Assembly: GCA_903898675.1 (NCBI GenBank) | Contig: CAIUGM010000022.1 | Span: 1-64,000, forward strand | Length of the DNA: 64,000 bases | Reading direction: 5' to 3' | Origin: an uncultured Verrucomicrobiota bacterium | GTDB taxonomy: Bacteria; Verrucomicrobiota; Verrucomicrobiia; Opitutales; Opitutaceae | Shown: positions 52,209 through 61,110 of the stretch, one piece after another | How the letters are laid out: each line of letters starts with the position of its first letter | Position numbering within the stretch: the first letter of the stretch is position 1 | Program-made: the position numbers and the translations under genes | Notes under the pieces: model-generated | Database searches by the model: none | Told to the model about the DNA's origin: nothing | The model's input: only the letters and a program-made list of their open reading frames with translations

Positions 52209-52631
52209 TCAGCTTTGGCGGTTGAAGCCGGCCCGGGCGACGTCGATGAGCGACGAGACTTCGCTCATGCGGAACGGTTTCGCGAGGAACACGAGCTCGC
52301 GCAAATCGGCGGGCCACCAGGAAATATCAGTCAGGTGCCCGCTCATGATCACGACCTTGCTGCGCTTCAGCCGGGCAAGGAGTTTTCGGGCGAGTGTCAG
52401 TCCGTCCATGCCCGGCATCAGCACGTCGGTGAGCACGATGACCGGCTCGGCCTCGTGTTGCTCGAGCGCGTGCATGGCTTCCACCGCATTCAGGGCCGTC
52501 ACGACCTCCAGCTGGTTGCTGGCCAGGGCACTGCTGATCATGCCATTGATCGCCTGCTCATCATCCACCACCAGGATCCAGTCACGGACGGGTCTTGGTT
52601 CAGTTGGCAGGCTCTGGGTGGTTTGCATCAT
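52209..52631 (-). CDS. Stand-alone response regulator (REC domain)
   Basis: 140 residues (start at MMQTTQ or MQTTQ). Acidic pocket in ILVVDDEQAING, phospho-Asp in IVLTDVLMPGMDG, Thr/Ser in VIMSGHLT, and Lys in FLAKPFRMSEV. There is no output domain. It is first in an operon with the cNMP-domain membrane protein and is preceded by the AT-rich leader, from which it is probably transcribed. The cognate kinase is not in the window. Confidence 0.88.
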   Translation of the reverse strand: MMQTTQSLPTEPRPVRDWILVVDDEQAINGMISSALASNQLEVVTALNAVEAMHALEQHEAEPVIVLTDVLMPGMDGLTLARKLLARLKRSKVVIMSGHLTDISWWPADLRELVFLAKPFRMSEVSSLIDVARAGFNRQS

Positions 52632-52800
52632 AGGTTATAGGACAAGGTATCGACTCAATGGTCTGTGATTACTTTAAAAGGTCAATAATAGGTATATATA
52701 CCTATTATTTATAGGTGTTAAGCTTTATAGCACATAATATACCATTAACCATTAAGATGATGTATGATTAGAAATACCACGAAATCGGGCCCGAACACCG
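52632..52800 (-). promoter_or_regulatory. AT-rich leader with 26-bp perfect palindrome
   Basis: A pronounced AT-rich stretch immediately upstream of the REC gene. At 52684-52709 lies AATAATAGGTATA joined to its exact reverse complement TATACCTATTATT. Another half-site-like TATAGGTGTTAAG follows. This could be a dimeric-regulator operator or a cruciform; the surrounding TATAATAT-like runs (52735-52745) would suit a promoter for the REC operon. Bases 52800-52986 hold no gene; 52911-52930 carries a GGCAGGC palindrome. Confidence 0.65.
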
Positions 52801-52986
52801 TAATAGGCCTTATGAGGCGGCAGCTTATAGAGGGTAAGCGCTGCTAGAATCAGACCAACCGGCCCGGATGTAGCCACTGGCCTCTCGCCCGGTCCGGCAG
52901 GAATAGGAACGGCAGGCACGGAGGCCTGCCGCTACCTCGGAGCGATCAGCCCGATCGGGCAACAGTCGACCAACCCTGAACCCTGC

Positions 52987-55224
52987 TCAATTGCCCGGTG
53001 GTTTGGACGCAGGCGCCTCGGCGGCAGGAGCCGCCGGTGCAGTCGCGGGTTTTTCGACCACCGGGGGCGAAGGATGCTGCCAGAAGTAATGGCCGCGGCG
53101 GGAGTGATCGAGGCGGATCGCGATGGCGGCGAGCAACAGCAGCACCACCACGGCGATGAATTGCCGGCGTCTCGTCTTCGCCGCCTTGTCCTCGTAGGGA
53201 TCATCGAGCGAGCGCGTCGCGCCCGGCGGCAACGTCGCGACGTCCGTCAGCGCGGTGCCGAAGGGAATGTTGATCTTCACCCGGCCGTTGATCGCCCAGC
53301 CGTTGGCGTCGAGGATCGGGCCGAGGGTGCGCTGGCGGAGCTTGAGCCAGGCGATGATGACGGCCGGCACTGAAATCACCAAGATCAGGCCGACGATGAG
53401 CAACGGGAATTCCCACCACGCGATGTGCGAGAGCCCGGCGGCGATCGTCGCGAGGGCACCGCTGATGGCGCCGACGCCGACGCCGATGGCAGCCACCGTG
53501 CCGACGTCAATTTTCCTGGGCGGCGGGACCGGCAGCGCCGCCTGGACCGCACTATTGGCGGCGGCGGTGGCGGCGGCATCGACGGCCTTGTCGGCGACCT
53601 TGGCGAGACGGTCGTGGGAGGCGGCATCGGCCGCCGCCGCCCGCTTGGCGACCATCTCGTCGATCAGGCGGACGAATTTCTTGTACGGCGACCAGAACGA
53701 CTGGCGCAGGCTGATCGGGTTGTCGACGAGGTTGGTGATGACCGCGTCCCAATCGCGGCCCTGCCGGTCGTAGAAAATCCCGTGCCGGCCGACGAAGAGG
53801 AAATCGCTCGCGCCCTGCGTGAAGCAGGCGGCGATCGTCATCGTCGCCCCGCCGGTGCGCGTGCAGGAGCAGTACGCGAGGTACATCTTGCTCATCGCCG
53901 CGAGCGGGCTGGGGCCCTCGACGCGGAAACACAGCTCAGTGCTGCGGCTGTCGAGGTAGAGCGTGCCGGCCTGGAAGATCGCCCACTTGTCGCGCGAGTA
54001 CAGGTCGGCGAAGTTGACGAAGTTGTGCAGCAGCGCGCGCATGTCGCGGTGATAGTGGGTCAGCCGGTCGACCTCGGTGATCGCCTTGAACTCCGGCTCG
54101 AGCGCCTCGTCCTCCGCCACGAGGGCGGCGAGCGCGGCGCGGCCGGGGCCGGCGATGATCGCCTTCACGCGGGCGAGCCCGAGCTGCTCGACGGCCGAGC
54201 CGGCCTTGCCGCCCAGCCAGGTCTCGTAGGCGGCGAACTTTGCGTTGAGGGCGGTCCACTCGGCCTCGGTCAGGGAAGTCTTGGCGGCGCCCAGCACGGG
54301 GGCGACCGTGGCGCGATGCAGCGTCGCGAGCGCGCCCGCCCACGCGGGATTGACGCCCTCGGCCAGCGGCAGCGCGCGGCCGGCCTCGATGCGCGCCAGG
54401 GGAAACCCGGCGACCTCGTCGGCGGTGATCTTCAGGTCCTTGGCGGCGATCGCCAGGTACTCGTCCTCGGCGCGGTTGAGCGCGGCCGTGGCGCGGGCGT
54501 CGAAGGCCGCGAGCCGGCAGCGGCCGAAATAATCCTCCACCTTGGCGCGCACCGCCTTGAGGGCGCCGACCGCCGCATCCGTGGCCTCGCCGAGCACGGC
54601 GATGTCCTTGCCCGAGCTCTGCTCCACCCACGCGACGTAGGAAGTCAGCTCGGTGAAAAAGGCCTCGATGGTCTCCGCCGTCACGCCGGTCGAGCCGGTC
54701 CGGTCCGCCGTGCCGCCGCAGCACACGATGATGTCCTTGATCAGCGCCTGCACCGCGGCGTCCTCGGTGGCCTCGGGGGGAATGACCCCGTCGCCGTTGA
54801 GCGCGCTGGCCGAGAAAATCTTCGCCGTGTCGGACGCATCGTCCGCGGTGATGGTGTCGGCGCCCTTCTTGCCGACGCTGGCCAGGATCTGCCGCGCCGA
54901 GGCGAGGATGATCCTGCCCTCGGGGGTGGCGTCGCTGATGGCGCTGAGCGGCAGCGCGGCGCTGCCCCTGAGCAATTCGCCCGGATCCTTCAGCCGCGCG
55001 GCGGACCATTTGATGGCGGCGATGAGTTCCGGCACGCGGATGCGGCCGTCGCCGTCGGTATCGATCAGCGCGAGCGTCTTCTCATCAAGCTCGAGGCCCT
55101 TGACCGGGCAGCTGAGCGCGACCCAGAGCTTCTGGTCGAGGTGTTCGAGGTTGAGCAGGTCGGCGCCGGATTCGAGTGAGACCTGATCGAGTCCGCCGGT
55201 CCGGAAAAATTTCCAAGGATGCAT
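52987..55224 (-). CDS. Large EF-hand-containing membrane protein, unknown function
   Basis: 745 residues from the ATG at 55224; no signal peptide. Near the N-terminus is a full EF-hand loop, DTDGDGRIRVPE (D55, D57, D59, E66), and a second degenerate NGDGVIPPEATE. Middle: long helical region with SLTEAEWTALNAKFAAYETW, then CFRVEGPSPLAAMSKMYLAY. The C-terminus has two to three hydrophobic helices (FPLLIVGLILVISVPAVIIA, RQFIAVVVLLLLAAIAIR) and a Pro/Ala tail. Calcium binding is indicated for the first loop; nothing tells the role. I do not recognise a named family. It is not in an obvious operon. Confidence 0.7.
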   Translation of the reverse strand: MHPWKFFRTGGLDQVSLESGADLLNLEHLDQKLWVALSCPVKGLELDEKTLALIDTDGDGRIRVPELIAAIKWSAARLKDPGELLRGSAALPLSAISDATPEGRIILASARQILASVGKKGADTITADDASDTAKIFSASALNGDGVIPPEATEDAAVQALIKDIIVCCGGTADRTGSTGVTAETIEAFFTELTSYVAWVEQSSGKDIAVLGEATDAAVGALKAVRAKVEDYFGRCRLAAFDARATAALNRAEDEYLAIAAKDLKITADEVAGFPLARIEAGRALPLAEGVNPAWAGALATLHRATVAPVLGAAKTSLTEAEWTALNAKFAAYETWLGGKAGSAVEQLGLARVKAIIAGPGRAALAALVAEDEALEPEFKAITEVDRLTHYHRDMRALLHNFVNFADLYSRDKWAIFQAGTLYLDSRSTELCFRVEGPSPLAAMSKMYLAYCSCTRTGGATMTIAACFTQGASDFLFVGRHGIFYDRQGRDWDAVITNLVDNPISLRQSFWSPYKKFVRLIDEMVAKRAAAADAASHDRLAKVADKAVDAAATAAANSAVQAALPVPPPRKIDVGTVAAIGVGVGAISGALATIAAGLSHIAWWEFPLLIVGLILVISVPAVIIAWLKLRQRTLGPILDANGWAINGRVKINIPFGTALTDVATLPPGATRSLDDPYEDKAAKTRRRQFIAVVVLLLLAAIAIRLDHSRRGHYFWQHPSPPVVEKPATAPAAPAAEAPASKPPGN

Positions 55225-55330
55225 AGGGTGTGGTGGAAAAGTAGAACCACCCGCCCCGCCGAGGGCGAGCCGGTTTTGACCGGGGCATATCATCCCATCA
55301 ACCGGGCGAATTGAACCGCGCCGGATCCAC

Positions 55331-56458
55331 TCAGGGTGCCGCCGCCGATTCCGGCGACGGGAAATGCTGCACGTAGGCGTCGAGCAGGGCCAGGTAACGG
55401 GCCTTGTCGGCGGCGGGCAGCCAGGCCATGGCAAACCCGTTGCGCGCAAAGGCCACCATCTCGGCCGCGGAGAGGTCGAGCCGGGCCTGCGTCGCGACGT
55501 AGACCTCGCCCACGTACTGGCTGCACATGATGCCCGGGTCGTCGGAGGCGAGCGTGACCAGCAGGCCGGCGTCGAGCATGGCCTTGGCCGCGCGGGCGCA
55601 GCGGTCGAAATAGAAGGTATTCACCGCCCCGGGGGCCGGGCCGTAGAGCAGCGCCGGCGCGACCGTGAAGCCGGTGTGCTTCTCCCGGGCGCGGGCGATG
55701 AGCGCGGGATCATCGAGCACGTTCACGCCGTGGTCGATGCGCTCGACCTGCAGCAACCCGAGGCAGTCGCGGATATTTTCCCCGGACCCCTTGATATCGA
55801 CATCGCAGTGCGAGGTCAGCCGGAACCCGGCCGCGGCCGCGCGCTGGAAGACCGGCGCGAACCTGGCGGGAAAACCCGCGTCCTCGGGATTGTCCGTGCC
55901 GACCCCGATGATGATGTCACGATCCGGCAGCGCCTTTTCCAGGTGGGCCAGCGCCGACTCCGCCGAACGGTCGCGATTGAAGCAGAGGATAAACTCACAG
56001 CGCAGGCCCAGCGTGGCCGCCGCGTCCTGCCGCGCCCGCCGCAACCCGGCGATCACGGTCGCATACGGGATGCCGCGCGCGGTGTGCATCTGCGGGTCGA
56101 AGAACATCTCCACGTAGACCACGTTCTGCTGCCGGACCCGGCGGAAGTAGCGCATGGCGACCTCGTAGAAATCATCCTCGGTGCGGATGACCGAGAGCAG
56201 CTCCTCGTAAACCCGGATGAACGACGGCAGGTCTTTGGCGTCGCCCATCCGCTGCTGGATTTCCGCGACCGAGCCGTAGGGAAAATGATCGAGGTGGTTC
56301 CGGCGGGCGATTTCCAGGACCGTGCCCGGCTCGATGGTCCCTTCAAAATGGATGTGCAGCTCGGGCTTGGGCAGGCCGAGGAGAAATTGCTGCATCCGGT
56401 TGGCCGCGTGGACCGGCACCGTGGCGAGCAGGACAAGAAGCAGGAGTCGCAGCAGCAT
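55331..56458 (-). CDS. add: Exported adenosine deaminase
   Basis: 375 residues. Signal peptide MLLRLLLLVLLATVPVHAAN. Metal-binding HIHFEG (H35, H37), the adenosine-pocket motif around GGVGTDNPEDAG-like GVGTDNPEDAGF, SHCDVD, IDHGVNV and the C-terminal SDDPGIMC (Asp ligands) give the adenosine deaminase family. Export is unusual for the family, where most members are cytosolic; a periplasmic purine-scavenging role is likely. Window neighbours include cytosolic Gpt 50 kb away, but not in an operon. Confidence 0.88.
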   Translation of the reverse strand: MLLRLLLLVLLATVPVHAANRMQQFLLGLPKPELHIHFEGTIEPGTVLEIARRNHLDHFPYGSVAEIQQRMGDAKDLPSFIRVYEELLSVIRTEDDFYEVAMRYFRRVRQQNVVYVEMFFDPQMHTARGIPYATVIAGLRRARQDAAATLGLRCEFILCFNRDRSAESALAHLEKALPDRDIIIGVGTDNPEDAGFPARFAPVFQRAAAAGFRLTSHCDVDIKGSGENIRDCLGLLQVERIDHGVNVLDDPALIARAREKHTGFTVAPALLYGPAPGAVNTFYFDRCARAAKAMLDAGLLVTLASDDPGIMCSQYVGEVYVATQARLDLSAAEMVAFARNGFAMAWLPAADKARYLALLDAYVQHFPSPESAAAP

Positions 56459-56634
56459 CGTCGCGGCTCCTGCAGCCGGTGTGCCAGCGCCCGGCCGAAT
56501 GAATCAGCCGGCCGCCAGCACGACCGCACCGGATTTGCCTGACCGGCATTTTTACATGCCCGCCCAGACGCCATGTTTCCCCTTCAAACCGCATTCAAGC
56601 GTACCGATATAAGAGTGCTTACCCCGATGTCCCC

Positions 56635-58152
56635 ATGAAAAAACCTTTCACGATCGCCCGCCGCCTTACCCTCGGCTTCACCCTGCTTGTTGTCCTCAAC
56701 GCCCTGGCTGCCGTGATCTTCGTCTACACCCTGCGGGGCATCAAACAGGAGGTGACCAGCATCGCGACCCACTCCCTCCCCGGCATCAGCCTCATTAATG
56801 ATATCCAAAAACGGACCCTCATTTACCGTATCCTCACCAACCGCCACATCCTGACGGAGGATGACGCGGAAAAACGCGAGATCGACCGCCTTTGCGACGA
56901 GCAGGCTCAGACCATTCTCAAGCAAATCAAGGCCTACGAGCCCTACATCAGCAGCGCCGAGGAACAGGCTCTCGTTGGGCGGATCGAGCCGGCGCTCCAG
57001 GTTTTCCGGGTAACTGCCAAGCAGATCCGCCAGCTGAGTCGCGAACACAAGAACGCCGAGGCCGTTGTCCTGCTGAAAGGCGACGGCGCGAAAAACTATG
57101 CCGCCTTCGAGGAGGCCGTCGTCAGCTGCGTCGCATTCAACAATGATTCCGCCCAAAAACAGGCGGCCGGCATCAATGCCGCCGCCGACCAAAGCCTGAT
57201 GCAGACCGTGGGCTTGAGCATCGGCTCGTTCCTCGCCGCGGCCATCGCGGGACTGCTGATCACGCGGGCGATCAACTCCCGGCTCCGCGGCGTCGCGGAC
57301 GGATTGAGCGCGGGGGCCGCGCAGGTCGCCGCCGCGTCGGGCCAGGTCTCGTCGGCCAGCCAGTCCCTCGCCGAGGGATCCAGCGAGCAGGCCGCCAGCC
57401 TCGAGGAAACCAGCGCCTCGCTGGAGGAGATGGCCTCAATGACCAAGCGCAACGCCGAGAGCGCACAGCAGGCCAAGGACCTGTCCGCCGCCACGCGCAC
57501 CGCCGCCGACAGCGGGTCCTCGCAGATGGACCAGATGGGCCACGCGATGGCCGCCATCAAGACCTCCTCCAACGATATCGCCAAGATCATCAAAACCATC
57601 GACGAGATCGCCTTTCAAACGAACATCCTCGCCCTCAACGCCGCCGTGGAGGCCGCCCGCGCCGGCGAGGCCGGTGCCGGCTTCGCCGTCGTGGCGGACG
57701 AGGTCCGCGCCCTGGCCCAGCGCGCCGCCGCGGCCGCGAAGGAAACCGCCGCCAAGATCGAGGACGCCATCCAGAAGAGCGACAATGGCGTCGCCCTTTC
57801 CGGCACCGTCGCCCAGTCCCTGGGTGAGATCGTCGCGAAGGCCCGCCAGGTCGACAGCCTTGTCGCCGAGATCGCCACCGCCTCCCAGGAGCAGAACCAG
57901 GGCATCGGCCAGGTGAACACCGCCGTCAGCCAGATGGACAAGGTCACCCAGTCCAACGCCGCCAGCGCCGAGGAAACCGCGGCGGCCGCCGAGGAACTCA
58001 GCGCCCAGGCCCAGATCATGAACGAGAACGTCAACGCGCTCCTCGAGCTGGTCGGCGGTGGCGCCGAACCGGCCCGCGCCACCGTGCACTCCCCCGCAGC
58101 CACGCCGAGGAACCGCTCCACCCGGCAACCCGCCGAACTGGTCGGCGCTTGA
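56635..58152 (+). CDS. Methyl-accepting chemotaxis protein
   Basis: 505 residues. An N-terminal transmembrane helix ([20 protein letters not shown]), a four-helix-bundle-type periplasmic domain (to ~190), a second transmembrane helix ([17 protein letters not shown], ~197-215), and a short or degenerate HAMP. The signalling domain has the hairpin tip [20 protein letters not shown] followed by [20 protein letters not shown]. No PAS domain and no pentapeptide CheR tether at the end. It should connect to CheA/CheW. The ligand is unknown. Confidence 0.9.
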   Translation: MKKPFTIARRLTLGFTLLVVLNALAAVIFVYTLRGIKQEVTSIATHSLPGISLINDIQKRTLIYRILTNRHILTEDDAEKREIDRLCDEQAQTILKQIKAYEPYISSAEEQALVGRIEPALQVFRVTAKQIRQLSREHKNAEAVVLLKGDGAKNYAAFEEAVVSCVAFNNDSAQKQAAGINAAADQSLMQTVGLSIGSFLAAAIAGLLITRAINSRLRGVADGLSAGAAQVAAASGQVSSASQSLAEGSSEQAASLEETSASLEEMASMTKRNAESAQQAKDLSAATRTAADSGSSQMDQMGHAMAAIKTSSNDIAKIIKTIDEIAFQTNILALNAAVEAARAGEAGAGFAVVADEVRALAQRAAAAAKETAAKIEDAIQKSDNGVALSGTVAQSLGEIVAKARQVDSLVAEIATASQEQNQGIGQVNTAVSQMDKVTQSNAASAEETAAAAEELSAQAQIMNENVNALLELVGGGAEPARATVHSPAATPRNRSTRQPAELVGA

Positions 58153-58164
58153 GTCTGCAAAAGC

Positions 58165-58217
58165 GTAGTTCCAGGAGCGCGGCCGACCACCTTGTCGCTG
58201 CGCTCCAACGCGGCTAC
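58165..58217. repeat. Inverted repeat GTAGTTCCAGGAGCGCGGCC type
   Basis: GTAGTTCCAGGAGCGCGGCC is answered by GCTGCGCTCCAACGCGGCTAC, similar in form to 39878-39942. It lies between the chemoreceptor and aldehyde dehydrogenase genes (convergent). Confidence 0.6.
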
Positions 58218-58239
58218 CCTGCACTCAAGTCGCGCCGCC

Positions 58240-59799
58240 TCAGTCGCCGAACTTGATCCCCTGGGCGAGCGGCAACGAGTCGGAATAGTTGATCGTCACC
58301 GTCTGCCGGCGCATGTACGCCCGCCACGCGTCCGATCCGCTCTCGCGGCCGCCGCCGGTTTCCTTCTCGCCGCCGAACGCGCCGCCGATCTCGGCCCCGC
58401 TCGTGCCGATGTTCACGTTGGCGATGCCGCAGTCGCTGCCGCGGGCCGACAGGAATTTCTCCGCCTCGCGCAGGTCCGTCGTGAAGATCGCCGAGCTCAG
58501 GCCCTGCGGCACGCTGTTCTGCAACGCGATCGCCTCGTCGAGCGTGCGGTAGCCCATGACGTACAGGATCGGCGCAAAGGTCTCGTGCTGCACCACCGGC
58601 CAGTCGTTCCTGGCCTCGGCGATGCAGGGTACCACATACCGCCCGCCCGGATACTTCTTCCCGGCCAGGCGCTCACCGCCAAAGAGGATTTTACCCCCGC
58701 TCTGTTTCACCGCCGCAATGGCGTCCTGCAGGTGGGCGACGGCCGCCGCGTCGACGAGCGGCCCGACCAAAATGCCGGACTGCAGCGGATTGCCGATCGG
58801 CAGCTGGCGGTAGGCGGCGATCAGCGCGGCCGTGAACTCCGCCTTGATCGACTCGTGCACGATGATCCGCCGCGTGCTGGTGCAGCGCTGGCCGGCCGTG
58901 CCGACCGCGCCAAAGAGGATGCCGCGCTTTGCCATTTTCAAATCGGCGGAAGGTGTGACAATGATCGCGTTGTTGCCGCCGAGCTCGAGCAGCGAGCGGC
59001 CGAACCGCTGCGCCACCACCTCGCCGACGCGCCGGCCCATCCGGGTCGAGCCTGTGGCCGAGACGAGCGGGATGCGCCGGTCGTTGGTCAACAGCTCGCC
59101 GATCGACGGGCCGTCGCCGATGACGAGCGAGAAGATCGCCGGGTCGACGCCGTTCGCCCGGCAGACCTTCTCCGCGATCCTGATGCAGGCAATGGCGGTG
59201 AGCGGGGTTTTCTCGGACGGCTTCCACAGGGTCGCATCGCCGCAGACGGCCGCGAGCGCGCTGTTCCAGGCCCAGACCGCAACGGGGAAATTGAAGGCCG
59301 AGATGATGCCGACGACGCCGAGGGGCTGCCATTGCTCCAGCATGCGGTGGTCGGGACGCTCGGACGCAATCGTCAGGCCGTGCAACTGGCGCGAAAGACC
59401 GGTGGCGAAGTCGCAGATATCAATCATCTCCTGCACCTCGCCGCCGCCCTCGGGGAGAATCTTGCCCGCCTCGAGCGAAACCAGCTGGCCGAGCTCGGTC
59501 TTCAGCCCGCGCAGGGCCACGCCGAGCTGGCGGACCACCTCGCCCCGCTTCGGGGCCGGGACATCGCGCCAGGCGAGGAAGGCCGCGTGGGCCGCCGTCA
59601 CGGCCGCCTCGTAGTCGGCGGGCGTGGCCTGCCTGACGCGGCCAAGCAGGGAGCCGTCGACCGGCGAATATTTTTCCAGCACGGCCCCGCGGCCGCCCCA
59701 CGTGCCGGCGAAGACGCCGGCGTTCACGGATTTCAGCGAGAGCCCCAGCTTGGGAAAGATCGCCCGGGCGACAGAGGAGACGGAGGAGGATGTGGCCAT
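58240..59799 (-). CDS. Aldehyde dehydrogenase, probable aminoadipate semialdehyde dehydrogenase (ALDH7-like)
   Basis: 519 residues. Catalytic cysteine in GTAGQRCTSTRRIIVHESI, general base Glu in SLLELGGNNAII, NAD site GVVGIISAFNFPVAVWAW, and FGGEKETGGGRESGSDAW at the C-terminus, a hallmark of ALDH7/AMADH. Such enzymes oxidise alpha-aminoadipate 6-semialdehyde to 2-aminoadipate. It is third in a minus-strand cluster after a saccharopine dehydrogenase-like gene, from which it is separated by a repeat (59810-59882), supporting a lysine-degradation role. Confidence 0.85.
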   Translation of the reverse strand: MATSSSVSSVARAIFPKLGLSLKSVNAGVFAGTWGGRGAVLEKYSPVDGSLLGRVRQATPADYEAAVTAAHAAFLAWRDVPAPKRGEVVRQLGVALRGLKTELGQLVSLEAGKILPEGGGEVQEMIDICDFATGLSRQLHGLTIASERPDHRMLEQWQPLGVVGIISAFNFPVAVWAWNSALAAVCGDATLWKPSEKTPLTAIACIRIAEKVCRANGVDPAIFSLVIGDGPSIGELLTNDRRIPLVSATGSTRMGRRVGEVVAQRFGRSLLELGGNNAIIVTPSADLKMAKRGILFGAVGTAGQRCTSTRRIIVHESIKAEFTAALIAAYRQLPIGNPLQSGILVGPLVDAAAVAHLQDAIAAVKQSGGKILFGGERLAGKKYPGGRYVVPCIAEARNDWPVVQHETFAPILYVMGYRTLDEAIALQNSVPQGLSSAIFTTDLREAEKFLSARGSDCGIANVNIGTSGAEIGGAFGGEKETGGGRESGSDAWRAYMRRQTVTINYSDSLPLAQGIKFGD

Positions 59800-59809
59800 A
59801 AGTTAAATG

Positions 59810-59882
59810 GTAGGGGCGCAGACTCGCTGCGCCCTCGAACAGGATGCCACGATCGAAGGGCGCAGCAAGTCTGCGCCCCTAC
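59810..59882. repeat. GGGGCGCAGACTTGC palindrome, copy 3, inside an operon
   Basis: Arms GTAGGGGCGCAGACTCGCTG and the inverse (GCAAGTCTGCGCCCCTAC) as in the copy at 330-402. It lies just before the aldehyde dehydrogenase start and after the saccharopine dehydrogenase stop, so an RNA hairpin here could separate expression of the two genes. Confidence 0.8.
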
Positions 59883-59954
59883 CGTTGGCCAGGATGATGA
59901 AACGCGGAGAAGGAGCAGGCATTCGGAAATCGAGAATCCAAAATCGAAAATTCC

Positions 59955-61028
59955 TCAACCGCCATACACCTTCCCGCCCCACTTGGTGCCGAGGAAGCTC
60001 AGGAGCGAGACCGATTCCTGCGTGACAAAGCCGGGGCCGAGCCGGCCCTTGGCGAACAGCTCGAGCACGCCGACGATGCCGGCGGCGGTGGTGAGCTGTA
60101 TGGCGTTGAGCTTGCGGCCCTGGATGGTGGCGCCGTGCATCTTCTTGATGAAGCTGCGCTGCTTCAGCCCGCCGCCCGACTCGGTGCCGACGACGCTGAC
60201 GTAGAAGACCACAACGTCGGACTCGGTCAGCGGCACCTCCTGGTCGAAGATCTGCGTGACCAGTTCCTGCCGCGGCGCGAGGTTGAGGTCCTGCAGGAGG
60301 AATTTCATCAGGTCGCGGTGGCCCGGGTAGCGCATCGTCTTGTAGTTCAGGTCGCCGACCTTGCCGGCAAAGGTCTGGCACATCGTCGCCACGCCGCCGG
60401 AGGTGTTGAAGGCCTCGTACTCGGTGCCGTCGATCGTGATGCGCTCCACGCCGTCGAGCGGCATGGTCGTGACGAGCTTCCCGCCATGGAGCGCCTCGCC
60501 GACCTGGCAATATTCGTTGATGAGACCCGCCGTGCTCCAGCTGAGGTAGTACTTCATCTGGTTGCTCGCGTTGAGCGGCAGCGCGCCGACCCGCATCTCG
60601 CAATTGCGCACGTACTGCAGCGACGAGGCCAGCGAGCCGCCCACGATGTTGATCGCACCCGGCGCGAGCCCGCATTGCGGCATGAACGTCGCCTTCGCCT
60701 TCTTCGCCAGCTGCTGGATGAAGGCGGTCGTCTCGACATCCTCGGTCAGGTCAAAGTAGGAAATCCCGGCCTTGGCGCAGGCGCTCGCGATGGCCTTGTT
60801 CAGGAAGTACGGCGCGGCGCTGACGATCGCGTCGCGGCCCTTGACGAAGGCCGCGAGCTGCGCGGGCTTCTTCACGTCCACCTGCACGAACCGGGATTTA
60901 CCCAGGCCGGTCAGGTCGATGTTTGAGCGGATGTCCGCGAGCGCGACGTTTTTGCAGAAGGCGCAGGATTCCAGGAGCGTGGCGATGGTGCCGCCGACTT
61001 TGCCGGCACCGATGATTCCGATTTTCAT
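59955..61028 (-). CDS. Saccharopine dehydrogenase-like protein (glutamate-forming)
   Basis: 357 residues from the ATG at 61028: MKIGIIGAGKVGGTIATLLE (NAD-binding Rossmann motif), RFVQVDVKKPAQLAAFVKGR, DLTEDVETTAFIQQL and MPQCGLAPGAINIVGGSLAS. The pattern matches saccharopine dehydrogenase of the L-glutamate-forming type (LYS9/SDH), which cleaves saccharopine into glutamate and aminoadipate semialdehyde. The ALDH7-like gene downstream would take the semialdehyde. The lysine-ketoglutarate reductase that makes saccharopine is not seen in the window. Confidence 0.82.
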   Translation of the reverse strand: MKIGIIGAGKVGGTIATLLESCAFCKNVALADIRSNIDLTGLGKSRFVQVDVKKPAQLAAFVKGRDAIVSAAPYFLNKAIASACAKAGISYFDLTEDVETTAFIQQLAKKAKATFMPQCGLAPGAINIVGGSLASSLQYVRNCEMRVGALPLNASNQMKYYLSWSTAGLINEYCQVGEALHGGKLVTTMPLDGVERITIDGTEYEAFNTSGGVATMCQTFAGKVGDLNYKTMRYPGHRDLMKFLLQDLNLAPRQELVTQIFDQEVPLTESDVVVFYVSVVGTESGGGLKQRSFIKKMHGATIQGRKLNAIQLTTAAGIVGVLELFAKGRLGPGFVTQESVSLLSFLGTKWGGKVYGG

Positions 61029-61110
61029 GGGATAAATAGCGTGGTGGGTGGCGGGACCGTCGCCCGACGGTCCGCGGCCGGTCAGGCGACCGGCCCGCCC
61101 AGGGTTGAAC

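Noticed and set aside
53425-55179. 584-codon plus-strand ORF opposite the EF-hand protein
   Set aside because: Shadow of the minus-strand gene with high Arg/Asp content and no domains.
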